Notes under the pieces: generated by a model
What the model saw: the letters and a program-made list of their open reading frames with translations, nothing else
The model's database searches: none
Told to the model about the DNA's origin: nothing
From: Clostridium sp. NkU-1
GTDB taxonomy: Bacteria > Bacillota_A > Clostridia > Lachnospirales > Lachnospiraceae
Assembly: GCA_001312405.1 (NCBI GenBank)
Contig: BBDR01000003.1
Location: 372,001-436,000 of the forward strand
Reading direction: 5' to 3'
Length of the DNA stretch: 64,000 nucleotides
Translations under genes and position numbers: made by a program
In this document: positions 21,962 through 29,691 of the stretch, in pieces
Layout: every line of letters starts with the position of its first letter
Numbering within the stretch: position 1 is the stretch's first letter

Positions 21962-22270
21962 GCGACATTTCAAAGGCAGAACATATCTATCTTGCCTGCG
22001 GTTATATGGATATGCGCAAATCCATTGATGGCCTGTCCGCCATTGTGCAGCAAAACTTTAGACTTGATCCTTTTTCCAACAGCCTGTTTTTGTTCTGTGG
22101 ACGTAAATGTAACCGCATCAAAGCTCTATTCTGGGAAGGCGATGGTTTTGTCTTACTTTACTAAAAGGCTTGAGAATGGAACATTCCAGTGGCCAAGGAC
22201 ACAGGCTGAAGTACGGCTGATTTCAGGGCAGGAGTTCCGGTGGCTTATGGAAGGTCTGTCCATTAACTAA
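21955..22270 (+). CDS. tnpB: IS66 accessory protein TnpB (Orf2-like, frameshifted)
   Basis: The start ATG overlaps the end of tnpA. The family signature IYLACGYMDMRKSIDGLSAI opens the protein, followed by LFLFCGRKCNRIKALFWEGDGF, then the C-terminal LENGTFQWP and the ISGQEFRWLMEGLSI end. One extra base near 22160 (TACTAAAAGG) introduces a premature stop; removing it restores about 104 residues, a normal length. Confidence 0.85.
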
Positions 22271-22366
22271 CCCAAAGCAGTGAAGAAATCTCAGCCGGAA
22301 AGGATTATTTAAAAGTCCTCCAAATGTCGTATTTTCTGGATTTTACGGCATCTTTATGGTATAATT

Positions 22367-23937
22367 ATGACAGTTAAAAAGCAAAGGGACTGTCATCGAA
22401 CGGAGCATAACAATCAGATTGAAAATCTCGAAAGCTGCATCGCTGAGTTGGAAAAAGAGAACCTTCTTCTTCATGAAAAGGTTGCTTTTTTGACCAGAAA
22501 ACTTTATGGCAGGACTACGGAGCAGACATCATCTCTCGGACTCGAGGGACAGATGTCTCTTTTTGATGAAGCGGAGGTCTCTGCAGATCCGAAGGCTGCA
22601 GAACCGGACTTAAAAGACGTTGCCTCCTACCGCCGCCGGAAACATAAAGGGCAAAAGGAAGAACTGTTAAAGGATCTCCCTCATGACAAGAAACTCTGTA
22701 CTCTTGCGGAAGAGGACCGTTTCTGCGAGACCTGTGGAACTCCCCTTGTATCTGTTGGAGAAGAATTCGTCCGCACAGAGATTGAATTTATTCCTGCTAA
22801 AGTACGTGTCATTGATTATTACCGTGAGACCTTTGAATGCAGAAAGTGTCGTAAGGAAGGAAAAGAATATATGGAGAAATCTCCAATGCCTTATCCGGTC
22901 ATCCAGCACTCTTATGTTTCCCCTAGAGCGGTTGCGTGGGTCATTCATCAAAAGTATGAACTGGCTGTTCCTTTATACCGTCAGGAAAAGGAATGGAAAA
23001 ACCTGGGAGTATCCTTAAGCCGTGCAACCATGTCAAACTGGATCCTTACCAGTTACCGGGACTGGCTTTCCCCGGTGGTTGGGCTCCTTCATAAAAACTG
23101 TTAGAGCAGCAATACCTTCACATCGATGAAACACCCGGACAGGTCATGAATGAACCGGACCGAAAGAATACAACGGATTCTTATATGTGGGTATACTGCT
23201 CCATCAAAGACTCTGAGCAGCCAGTCCGCCAGTTCGTATATCAACCATGGCGGAGTGGAAAATATCCTCAGGAATATCTGAAGGGATACCATGGATTCAT
23301 TCATACCGATGCCTATAAAGGTTATGAAAAAGTATCTGGTATTACCCGGTGCATCTGCTGGACCCATCTACGGAGATACTTTGTTGAAGCACTTCCCAAA
23401 GATGTCGACAGCCCGGAAGCAACCATTCCAGCCCAGGCAGTCAGATATATCAATCAGTTTTTTGAGATTGAGAAGAAACTGGAGGTTCTATCCCCTGCAG
23501 GGCGGAAGAAGCAGCGTCTGGTACAGGAAAAACCTATACTGGATGCCTTTTGGTCGTGGGTAAAAGAGACCTCACAGAAAGTCCTTGCGAGTTCCAGACT
23601 GGGCAAAGCCTTTCAGTATGCGAATAACCAAAAAGAAGGACTGATGAATTATCTTCTTGATGGCAACTGCAGCATATCAAACAATCTGGCAGAGAACAGC
23701 ATCCGGCCATTTACAATTGGCCGGAAGAACTGGCTGTTCTCAGGAAGTCCCAAAGGAGCAGAAGCAAGTGCGGGTATCTATACTTTAATTGAAACGGCCA
23801 AAGCCAATGGATTAAATCCATGGAAGTACATAAAGTTCATTCTCAGTGATATTCCCGGAACTTCATTTCTTGAATATCCAGAATATCTGGAAGAATATAT
23901 GCCATGGGATCCGATGATTCAAAAACTTTGCCGTTAA
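22367..23937 (+). CDS. tnpC: IS66 family transposase (frameshifted)
   Basis: The N-terminus is a coiled coil (residues 15-45) followed by KLYGRTTEQTS, the IS66 leader region. A zinc-finger-like block has FCETCGT and FECRKCRKEG cysteine pairs. The DDE catalytic core includes YLHIDETPVQ-like DET after the break, GFIHTDAYKGYE (second Asp) and NNLAENSIRPFTIGRKNWLF (Glu). An A run near 23093-23097 lacks one base and creates a stop at 23104; restoring it yields about 523 residues, the expected size. If the break is a sequencing error the element could be active. Confidence 0.88.
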
Positions 23938-23938
23938 A

Positions 23939-23976
23939 AGACAGCCTTTAATTATAAACAGAGGCTGTCTGTTTTT
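23939..23976 (+). terminator. Rho-independent terminator of the IS66 operon
   Basis: AGACAGCCT (23939-23947) pairs with AGGCTGTCT (23962-23970) around a 14-nt loop, followed by GTTTTT. It begins 2 nt after the transposase stop. Confidence 0.75.
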
Positions 23977-24065
23977 CTATACACCAACTTATTTGACACT
24001 TACCGTCATCGCTTATCCTTGTTGTGAGTTTACGATTTTTATCCAAATAAAAATCAAAAACCCTC

Positions 24066-24108
24066 TTGCAATTTACCTCTACATAGAGTAATATATAACT
24101 ACATAGAG
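24066..24108 (+). promoter_or_regulatory. marR promoter with two palindromic operator sites
   Basis: A -35 TTGCAA (24066-24071) and a -10 TAATAT (24089-24094) are 17 bp apart. The spacer holds the perfect palindrome CTCTA-CA-TAGAG (24077-24088). A second copy of its core, CTACATAGAG, begins exactly 20 bp downstream (24099). Two sites two helical turns apart over a promoter, just ahead of a MarR gene, indicate autorepression. The sites are seen; the regulator assignment is inferred. Confidence 0.7.
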
Positions 24109-24135
24109 ATAATATAGATGAATATAGGAGAAGCA

Positions 24136-24571
24136 ATGGCAAAAACAGAGTTAAAAATCCTAATCGGCCTCCATCGGGCCGTAAACTACATTGACCGCCA
24201 ATCAACCAAGATTTTCTCAGAGTATAACCTGACCATGGGCCAATTTGCCGTATTAGAGGCATTGTACCACAAAGGCGACATGACCGTAGGCCAGGTTCAG
24301 GAAAAGATACTAAGTTCCACTGGAACCATTCCTCTTATTATAAATAACCTTGAAAAAAAGAGGGTATCTTATAAGGAAAGCAGACAGCAAGGATAAGAGG
24401 CGGTGCATTCTCCATATCACAGCTCAGGGCCAGGAGTTGATTGGTCAGGTTTACCCAAGAAATGAAGCCAGGATCATTGAGTTAATGGCTCATTGGACTG
24501 ATGAAGAAAAAGAACAATTGGCAGTTTTATTAAAAAGGTTTGGAGATGAGATTAATGGAGAGAAAGATTAA
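24136..24571 (+). CDS. MarR family transcriptional regulator (frameshifted)
   Basis: ATG 24136 follows AGGAGAAG; an in-frame ATG at 24118 lacks a ribosome site. The winged-helix core is visible: LTMGQFAVLEALYHKGDMTV, recognition helix region STGTIPLIINNLEKRGYLIR, then wing DSKDKRRCILHITAQGQELI. An A7 run near 24353 has one extra base; corrected length is about 144 residues. It probably binds the palindromes at 24077 and 24099 and controls itself, the pirin and the nitroreductase. MarR genes paired with pirin and nitroreductase often respond to quinones or other electrophiles, which is inference here. The gene overlaps the pirin gene by 17 bases. Confidence 0.85.
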
Positions 24572-25403
24572 AAGACAGGTTAGAGGTTTTAGGACCCAGG
24601 ACGGTGCCGGCGTAAACCTGGTCAGGGTATTAGGACATGAAACAATGGAGGAATACGACCCCATTTTGATGCTGGATTCCTTTGACAGCACAAATCCCGA
24701 TGATTACACAGCCGGATTCCCCATGCACCCTCATAGGGGCATTGAAACCATCAGTTATGTATACCGCGGGCAGATGGTTCACAGGGACAGCTTAGGAAAT
24801 GAAGATTCTATTTCCGATGGAGAAGTCCAGTGGATGACAGCAGGTTCCGGCATTCTGCATGAAGAGAAATTACCCGCATCAGAACGAATGCTTGGAGTGC
24901 AGCTGTGGCTGAATTTACCATCAAAGGATAAAATGACCGCTCCTTCCTATCACAGCATCAAGAATGCTGAAATTGAAGAGATTGCTCTTGAAAATGGAAA
25001 GCTGAGGCTCCTTGCCGGGCAATACAAGGACAGAAAGGGATACATGGGCAGATATCTTCCCCTTGATTACTACGATATCCACCTTGATCCCAACGCGTCC
25101 ATTGTCATAGATACAGAGCCAGACCACTCGGTCATGCTTTTTACCCTGTCAGGAGAGGTTTCTGTCGGAGGCGAACTGGTAAGGGAGAAGACAGCAGCAA
25201 AGCTTTCCTCAGGAGACAAGGTAGAGATAAAAAGCACAGAGAAGAATGCCCAGGTATTATTTATAAGTTCAACGTCTCTTGGAGAGCCTATAGCCTGGGG
25301 CGGACCTATTGTAATGAATACAAAGGCTGAATTGCAAAAAGCTTTTGCGGACCTGGATCATGGTACTTTCTTACAAAAGAAAATGTCATATGATAACGAA
25401 TAA
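24555..25403 (+). CDS. Pirin family protein
   Basis: An intact bicupin of about 282 residues. The metal-binding cupin motif is FPMHPHRGIETISYVYRGQM, with a second conserved strand EVQWMTAGSGILHEE providing His and Glu ligands. The C-terminal cupin (YYDIHLDPNASIVIDTEP) lacks metal ligands, as usual. ATG 24555 is chosen over 24540/24546 because TGGAG lies 9 nt upstream. Some bacterial pirins have quercetin 2,3-dioxygenase activity and others modulate enzymes or regulators. Its linkage to marR and a nitroreductase points to a stress or redox role. Confidence 0.9.
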   Translation: MERKIKRQVRGFRTQDGAGVNLVRVLGHETMEEYDPILMLDSFDSTNPDDYTAGFPMHPHRGIETISYVYRGQMVHRDSLGNEDSISDGEVQWMTAGSGILHEEKLPASERMLGVQLWLNLPSKDKMTAPSYHSIKNAEIEEIALENGKLRLLAGQYKDRKGYMGRYLPLDYYDIHLDPNASIVIDTEPDHSVMLFTLSGEVSVGGELVREKTAAKLSSGDKVEIKSTEKNAQVLFISSTSLGEPIAWGGPIVMNTKAELQKAFADLDHGTFLQKKMSYDNE

Positions 25404-25433
25404 AATATTCTAATTAAATCAGGAGGAATTAAA

Positions 25434-26006
25434 ATGAGCATTATTGAATCATTAGAAAAGCGAAGAAGCTATTATAACATTAATAAAGAACTTCCCGTTG
25501 ATACCGCTGAAGTCATTGAGCGGATTGAAAAATTAACAGAACTGGTACCTGATGCTTTTAATATGAAAAGCTCCCGCATTGTTGTAGCTTTAGGAGAAAA
25601 GCAGGACTTATTATGGGACTCTATTTACGACGTTTTTGAGGGGAAAGTTCCAAGAGAAAAGATTGACGGCTTTAAAGCCGGTGCAGGAACGATTCTTTAT
25701 TTCTACGATCAGGAGGTCGTAAAAGGCCTGCAGGGACAGTTCCCACTGTATGCGGACAATTTTCCGGCCTGGGCTATGCAATCCAGTGCAATGCTTCAAA
25801 TCAGCATCTGGAGCGGGCTGAGGGAATTGGGAATCGGTGCTTCCTTACAGCATTATAACCCGGTTATAGACCAGAAGATCCATGAACTGTTTGATGTACC
25901 GGAAAGCTATCTGCTGATTGCCCAAATGCCTTTCGGAGGGATTGTAAAAGAGCCTGACTCAAAAGAGAAGGAAGACATTTCCAAGCGGGTCCGGATTGAA
26001 AGATAA
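25434..26006 (+). CDS. Nitroreductase family protein
   Basis: An intact 190-residue flavoprotein gene behind an AGGAGG site. The N-terminal LEKRRSYYNINKELPV is the FMN-phosphate-binding arginine region. SSRIVVALGEKQDLLWDSI and AMQSSAMLQISIWSGLRELGIG are the dimer-interface helices, and the C-terminus FGGIVKEPDSKEKEDISKRV is typical of the YdgI/HBN-like subgroup. It reduces nitroaromatics or quinones with NAD(P)H and FMN. It is the last gene of the marR operon and is followed by a terminator. Confidence 0.88.
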   Translation: MSIIESLEKRRSYYNINKELPVDTAEVIERIEKLTELVPDAFNMKSSRIVVALGEKQDLLWDSIYDVFEGKVPREKIDGFKAGAGTILYFYDQEVVKGLQGQFPLYADNFPAWAMQSSAMLQISIWSGLRELGIGASLQHYNPVIDQKIHELFDVPESYLLIAQMPFGGIVKEPDSKEKEDISKRVRIER

Positions 26007-26034
26007 ACCGAAAAGGCCCATTTGTAATTTGGAG

Positions 26035-26076
26035 AAAAGCAAGCGTATTGTTTAATCATGCGCTTGCTTTTAATTT
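26035..26076 (+). terminator. Rho-independent terminator after the nitroreductase gene
   Basis: AAAAGCAAGCG (26035-26045) pairs perfectly with CGCTTGCTTTT (26061-26071) around a 15-nt loop, followed by TAATTTTA. Confidence 0.85.
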
Positions 26077-26889
26077 TAGATAAGTAATTAATTGACTAAT
26101 TATATCATGTAAGATTTTATTCTCAAATTAAACTGTAGTTTCCATACCTCCGCGCATAGCCTTTAAAAGCAGCTGGAGCCTTAGATTCGTGGGTTAACCT
26201 GGTATCTCCAGCAACTATCCCATAAAAAGGCTTGAAACGGCTCTGGGAGCGTTTTCAATGGTGGGAGCGATATGGGTAGTAAGAGCAGCTTTTCACTTCC
26301 CGTCTACGTGAGATATGAGGATACTCATTCCTTTTCCAGATATCGGCGATTCCAGCCTTTACCTTCTTTCGTTCTATTGCAGGGCAATGAGACGGAATTC
26401 AGTTCTTTGATTAATTATGGCTATAGGCAGCAATTCTATTGCCTTAAAGTTAACATCTTATAGTCCACTGTAAATGTTCCATTGTTTTTTATCATCTCTT
26501 CGCGAGCCTCACTGTTAAGGTACAGTTAAAATTTCCTTCCAATACATTACAGCCGTCAGAAACCCAACAAAGAATCAATTTCTTCATCCCGCAAGCCTCC
26601 ATAGAAGCCAACCATCTTGAATATCAGAAAAATAGAATGAAATGTTACATTTAGTCGTTAAAATCTCATCAAAAGTGATCAATTTTTCACGAATTTTATC
26701 GACAATTCCATACAGCACATATAGTACCTTGTTTAATTACAATAAATAGATGTAGTATTTTCATTTCTTTTTATAAAAAAATATGGCCAAATTATTAAGG
26801 AATGACAAATAAATGTCGAATATTGCGATTAGTTTCGCTTTTCAAACAAATGAAAACGGCTTATAGTGATTACAAGAAAAGCGAAAAAA
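26077..26889 (+). other. Long intergenic region without a recognisable gene
   Basis: About 810 bases. The 63-codon frame at 26272-26463 shows no family and no ribosome site. The stretch 26600-26860 is strongly AT-rich and may hold the promoter of the small coiled-coil gene. No tRNA-like cloverleaf or riboswitch is evident to me. Confidence 0.6.
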
Positions 26890-26903
26890 GGAGGGTTTTC
26901 TAT

Positions 26904-27053
26904 ATGACAGATGCTGAGAAGCTAAGGATTATAGAGATTGAGAATGAGAGGCTTATGGAAGAGAATGAAAAACTTCATAAAGTGATTAAAAGGTTAAATC
27001 AGACGCTTAATAGATTGATAGGTCGTTACATAAGCGCAAACGAAGTTGCCTGA
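26904..27053 (+). CDS. Small coiled-coil protein (49 aa)
   Basis: ATG 26904 lies 9 nt after a strong GGAGG. The 49-residue product is almost entirely one charged helix with leucine/isoleucine heptads (IEIENERLMEENEKLHKVI). No family is recognised. The heptad segment resembles the C-terminal coiled coil of the zinc-ribbon protein encoded convergently at 27100-27507: both contain ENEKL.K.I....QT...L. It may be a paralogue without the zinc ribbon, or a partner that dimerises with it. The next 50 bases contain a GC-rich hairpin. Confidence 0.55.
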   Translation: MTDAEKLRIIEIENERLMEENEKLHKVIKRLNQTLNRLIGRYISANEVA

Positions 27054-27063
27054 TCAGGGATAG

Positions 27064-27089
27064 CCGGGGAGTGCGGGGGCACTCCCGGG
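27064..27089 (+). terminator. GC-rich hairpin between convergent genes
   Basis: CCGGGGAGTGC pairs with GCACTCCCGGG with one mismatch and a 4-nt loop. No T run follows on either strand, so termination is possible but not assured. It separates the + strand small ORF from the - strand zinc-ribbon gene. Confidence 0.5.
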
Positions 27090-27099
27090 AATATCCCAG

Positions 27100-27507
27100 T
27101 CAAGGATCGATTCCGGTTTTGAAATTTTCTTCACTATCGGGATCAAACCCTTTGGTCTTGCGCATCAGTTCCCAGATAGTCTGGTGCATCCATTCAATAG
27201 TTTTATTCAGCTTTTCATTTTCTATTTCTAATTCGGTAATGCGTTCCCCCATACGGGCGATAATCTCCCTGTTGTTATTGACCTTGTGTGGCGCCAACAG
27301 GCGCCGGACATAGGGAGAAGATACTGCAACAATATGGGCGGAAAGCAATTCGTCCCTTGCTTCGCAGGAGAGATCCATAAAATCCTGATAACTGATGGAT
27401 AATGTTACCATATCCTCCCTGCACTTGGGGCAAACTGCGTTCCGCTGAAGCTGATAATATCCATAGTAACCGCATTTAGGACAATAGTACACGGACAGTT
27501 CTCTCAT
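27100..27507 (-). CDS. Zinc-ribbon protein with C-terminal coiled coil
   Basis: The start at 27507 is chosen because AGGAGGAG lies just upstream; an in-frame ATG at 27531 precedes the site. The 135-residue protein has a CPKC...CPKC zinc ribbon (residues 9-31, spacing C-x2-C-x14-C-x2-C). A helical middle (residues 40-65, SCEARDELLSAHIV) is followed by a heptad coiled coil (residues 85-118, ITELEIENEKLNKTIEWMHQ) and an acidic tail. No named family is recognised. Zinc ribbon plus coiled coil suggests a small nucleic-acid- or protein-binding adaptor. See the related small ORF at 26904. Confidence 0.65.
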   Translation of the reverse strand: MRELSVYYCPKCGYYGYYQLQRNAVCPKCREDMVTLSISYQDFMDLSCEARDELLSAHIVAVSSPYVRRLLAPHKVNNNREIIARMGERITELEIENEKLNKTIEWMHQTIWELMRKTKGFDPDSEENFKTGIDP

Positions 27508-27665
27508 CGGTCTCCTCCTTTTTTTTACCATAAAGACAATCTACCTCTATAATATATAACGTAAAATAATTCAAATTATAACGCAGAAAAGTGCAAATTA
27601 TATAAAAAAATGTAAATTTATAGAAGCTACACAAAAACAACCGGATTATTGGTGCAAAATGCATA

Positions 27666-27702
27666 AAAGAGATCCACACGCTGAAAACGTGGGGACCTCT
27701 TT
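27666..27702 (-). terminator. Terminator of the choline-binding-repeat gene
   Basis: Read on the - strand, AAAGAGGTCCCCACG (27702-27688) pairs with CGTGTGGATCTCTTT (27680-27666) around a 7-nt loop, with two mismatches or G-T pairs, and is followed by TTAT. It lies about 40 bases after the stop of the - strand gene at 27742. Confidence 0.7.
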
Positions 27703-27741
27703 ATAATTGAACGGATGAATCTTTTGTAATTTGTTTTTACT

Positions 27742-29081
27742 TTACTGGATAATGCCGTTTACATCGACAATCCATACTTTGTCATTGGAATCCTTATAAT
27801 CCTTATATCCTGCTCCAAGCTCTGGCTTTGTAGCTGACTTGGAAGAGGAAGCTGCTTTCTGGAGGGAACCGCTGGCATTTACAAGATACTGTTTGCCTTC
27901 AAAGGAAATAGGAGCAACCTTTAAGTCGGCATCAGCTTCTTTTCTTAAACCATATTCATACAGGACGTTATCACGGACACCGTGAACTCCCTGTCCTTTG
28001 TTAGTACCTTCTGTCTGGAAGAACCAAACCTGGTCCTCATCAAGATCCTCGTTGTAGATTGTCTGCTTTCCGGTAGCCATAGCACCGTCTGTTCCGAAGT
28101 AGAAATTGGCAATTCCGCCGTCTTCTAAGTTCACAACTTTCAGTCCGGTCTGCATTTCTCCCTTTGTATTGAACGCATATTTTTTGGAATCAATGGTGAA
28201 TAACTCAAGACCATTTGCTGCGCAGTAAGGAGCGCCATTCTTGAAGTAGAATGTATAGGTCTCTCCCTCTTCGCTGAGTCCTGCAATACCTTCGATATCC
28301 TTCCAACCGTTAACCCGTGCACCGTTATCTGGATCATAGTACTGGTATCCAGCTGCTGTAGCTGCATTGGCAGTTGCTTCGGATTCGGTTGCAGTGACAG
28401 GAAGCTTGTACCAACCGGTCTGCATGATTCCGTTAACAAAGGTATAATAGTTTCCATCGATCTTTCTGTCGACCTGGTTTTCTACCATACGGCCGCTCTT
28501 ATCAAAATAGTACCAGGAGTGGGTTTCGTCAAGATCATCAGAGTCATTCTCAAGCTTAATCCAGCCTGTCTTCATAACGCCGTCGTTCTCTTCGCCTAAA
28601 TAATAAATACTTCCTTCAATTTCGATTTTACCGGTCTGCATTTCACCCTGGTCATTGAAGTAGTATAAATTCTCATTGATTTTCTGCCACTTGGAAACAA
28701 CTTCCTTACCGTTTTTTCCATAGTAGTGCCATAAAACTCAGGAGCATCAGCTGCGTCCCAGAAGTTTTCATTGGTCATGGAAATCCATTTGTCAGAAACC
28801 CTTATCCCATTTTCGTCTACGTAATATTCATCGATTTGTGCATTAGTGGCTACATTGCCGTCTTCGTTTAAGTAGTACCAGTCTTCGCCGCGCTTTTTCC
28901 AGGCATCGGTTACGTAACTGTCATTATCTTCATAAAATTTCCAGCTTCCGTTTTCCTCAACCCAGCCGACTACCTTTGCATAGGCGGTGGCTGCTGTGTT
29001 GATTAAGCCCAGTTCTGGAGCTGCTACGGTTAAAACACCGGCAGCGGATAATACAGCCATCAATTTTAAGTGCTTTTTCAT
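27742..29081 (-). CDS. Secreted cell-wall-binding (choline-binding-type) repeat protein
   Basis: The start at 29081 follows AGGAGAG. A signal peptide (HLKLMAVLSAAGVLTVAAPELG) leads into repeats of about 20 residues with the aromatic-glycine pattern of CW_binding_1: WYYLNEDGNVATN, WYYFDKSGRMVENQ, YYTFVNGIMQTGWYKL, KKYAFNTKGEMQTGLKV. A missing base near 28722 splits the gene; restoring it gives WHYYGKNGKEVVSKW, another good repeat, and about 446 residues overall. No catalytic domain is present. Such repeats bind choline-like groups or wall glycans, so it is probably a wall-attached structural or adhesive protein. It is transcribed divergently from the polysaccharide operon at 29692. Confidence 0.82.
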
Positions 29082-29354
29082 AAATATGTTCTCTCCTTTT
29101 TTGCAATAAGTTTTATCGTGGCCGAAAATCCATAGTTGCATTACTCTGCGATTATAACGTACCTGGAAGGCACTTTGATAGTGTGGTTTGCTGGCAGATA
29201 TGGAAGGAGATAACATAACAAGAAAAAAAGAAGAGAAAACCCAGGGGTTCCCCCATAAACACAAAGGGGAATCTCCATAATAAGGTATTTAGGGAGAAAA
29301 AAAGGAAGCTTTTAGAAAGTAAGAAAACTTTAATAGGAAAATGAGGGGGAGGTG

Positions 29355-29363
29355 TGGTATAAT
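29355..29363 (+). promoter_or_regulatory. Extended -10 promoter of the second polysaccharide operon
   Basis: TGGTATAAT (extended -10: TG at 29355-29356, TATAAT at 29358-29363) with a purine-rich stretch upstream and no convincing -35. A start near 29370 would give a leader of about 320 nt before the TPP-enzyme gene. Confidence 0.55.
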
Positions 29364-29387
29364 CTTCACGAAAGCAATGAGCAGTGC

Positions 29388-29506
29388 GAATTAGAACACG
29401 GAAAAATTTTCGTCGTGCTCGCACGTAAGAAAACTTTTCCGTGTTCTAATTCATAGGGCGAATGCCCGTAAGCCTGCGAATCCTGCGGCTTCGCAGGCTT
29501 ACGGGC
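29388..29506 (+). promoter_or_regulatory. Two consecutive perfect hairpins in the operon leader
   Basis: Arm 29388-29405 is the exact reverse complement of 29435-29452 (18 bp, 29-nt loop). Arm 29464-29480 is the exact reverse complement of 29490-29506 (17 bp, 9-nt loop). The two hairpins are 11 nt apart and no T run follows either, so simple termination is unlikely. Confidence 0.75.
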
Positions 29507-29602
29507 TGCACTGCGGACCAGCGGGGTGCACCCCGGACTAGCAGGCTGCACTGCGGACTAGAGGTCCACACTGCGAACAAGCAAGCTACGCTACGGACTA
29601 AA
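29503..29602 (+). repeat. Five degenerate 20-bp tandem repeats in the leader
   Basis: Five units with an exact 20-base period begin at 29503, 29523, 29543, 29563 and 29583. The consensus is about RGGCTGCACTGCGGACTAGM, with units 1 and 3 best conserved. The G+C content is much higher than in the surrounding leader. They follow directly on the second hairpin (overlap of 4 bases). No protein-coding role is apparent. Confidence 0.75.
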
Positions 29603-29691
29603 ACAAAAAATAAACATTCCTCCAAAATACCCAACAGGTATACCTATAAGCCCAAGAGCACGGGCGGGGAAGAGGAAAGGAGAGAAAATCC

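Larger units (their letters stand above)
21475..24003 (+). mobile_element. IS66-family insertion sequence
   Basis: About 2.53 kb bounded by imperfect terminal inverted repeats of about 24 bp. The left end starts GTAAGCGTCAAATATGTTGG and the right end reads as its near complement, ending CACTTAC at 24003. Both ends start with the GTAA typical of IS66. It carries the three standard genes tnpA, tnpB and transposase in order on the + strand. The 8-bp flanks (TGTCAAGA on the left, GTCATCGC on the right) do not match. The target duplication is therefore absent or obscured by recombination. It sits at the edge between the AT-rich polysaccharide locus and ordinary-composition DNA. Confidence 0.88.

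Noticed and set aside
26272..26463. A 63-codon + strand frame in the intergenic region
   Set aside because: No ribosome site, no family, composition unlike coding DNA of the neighbours.
29503..29602. CRISPR array from the 20-bp repeats
   Set aside because: Units are degenerate and abutting with no spacers, and no cas genes are present.
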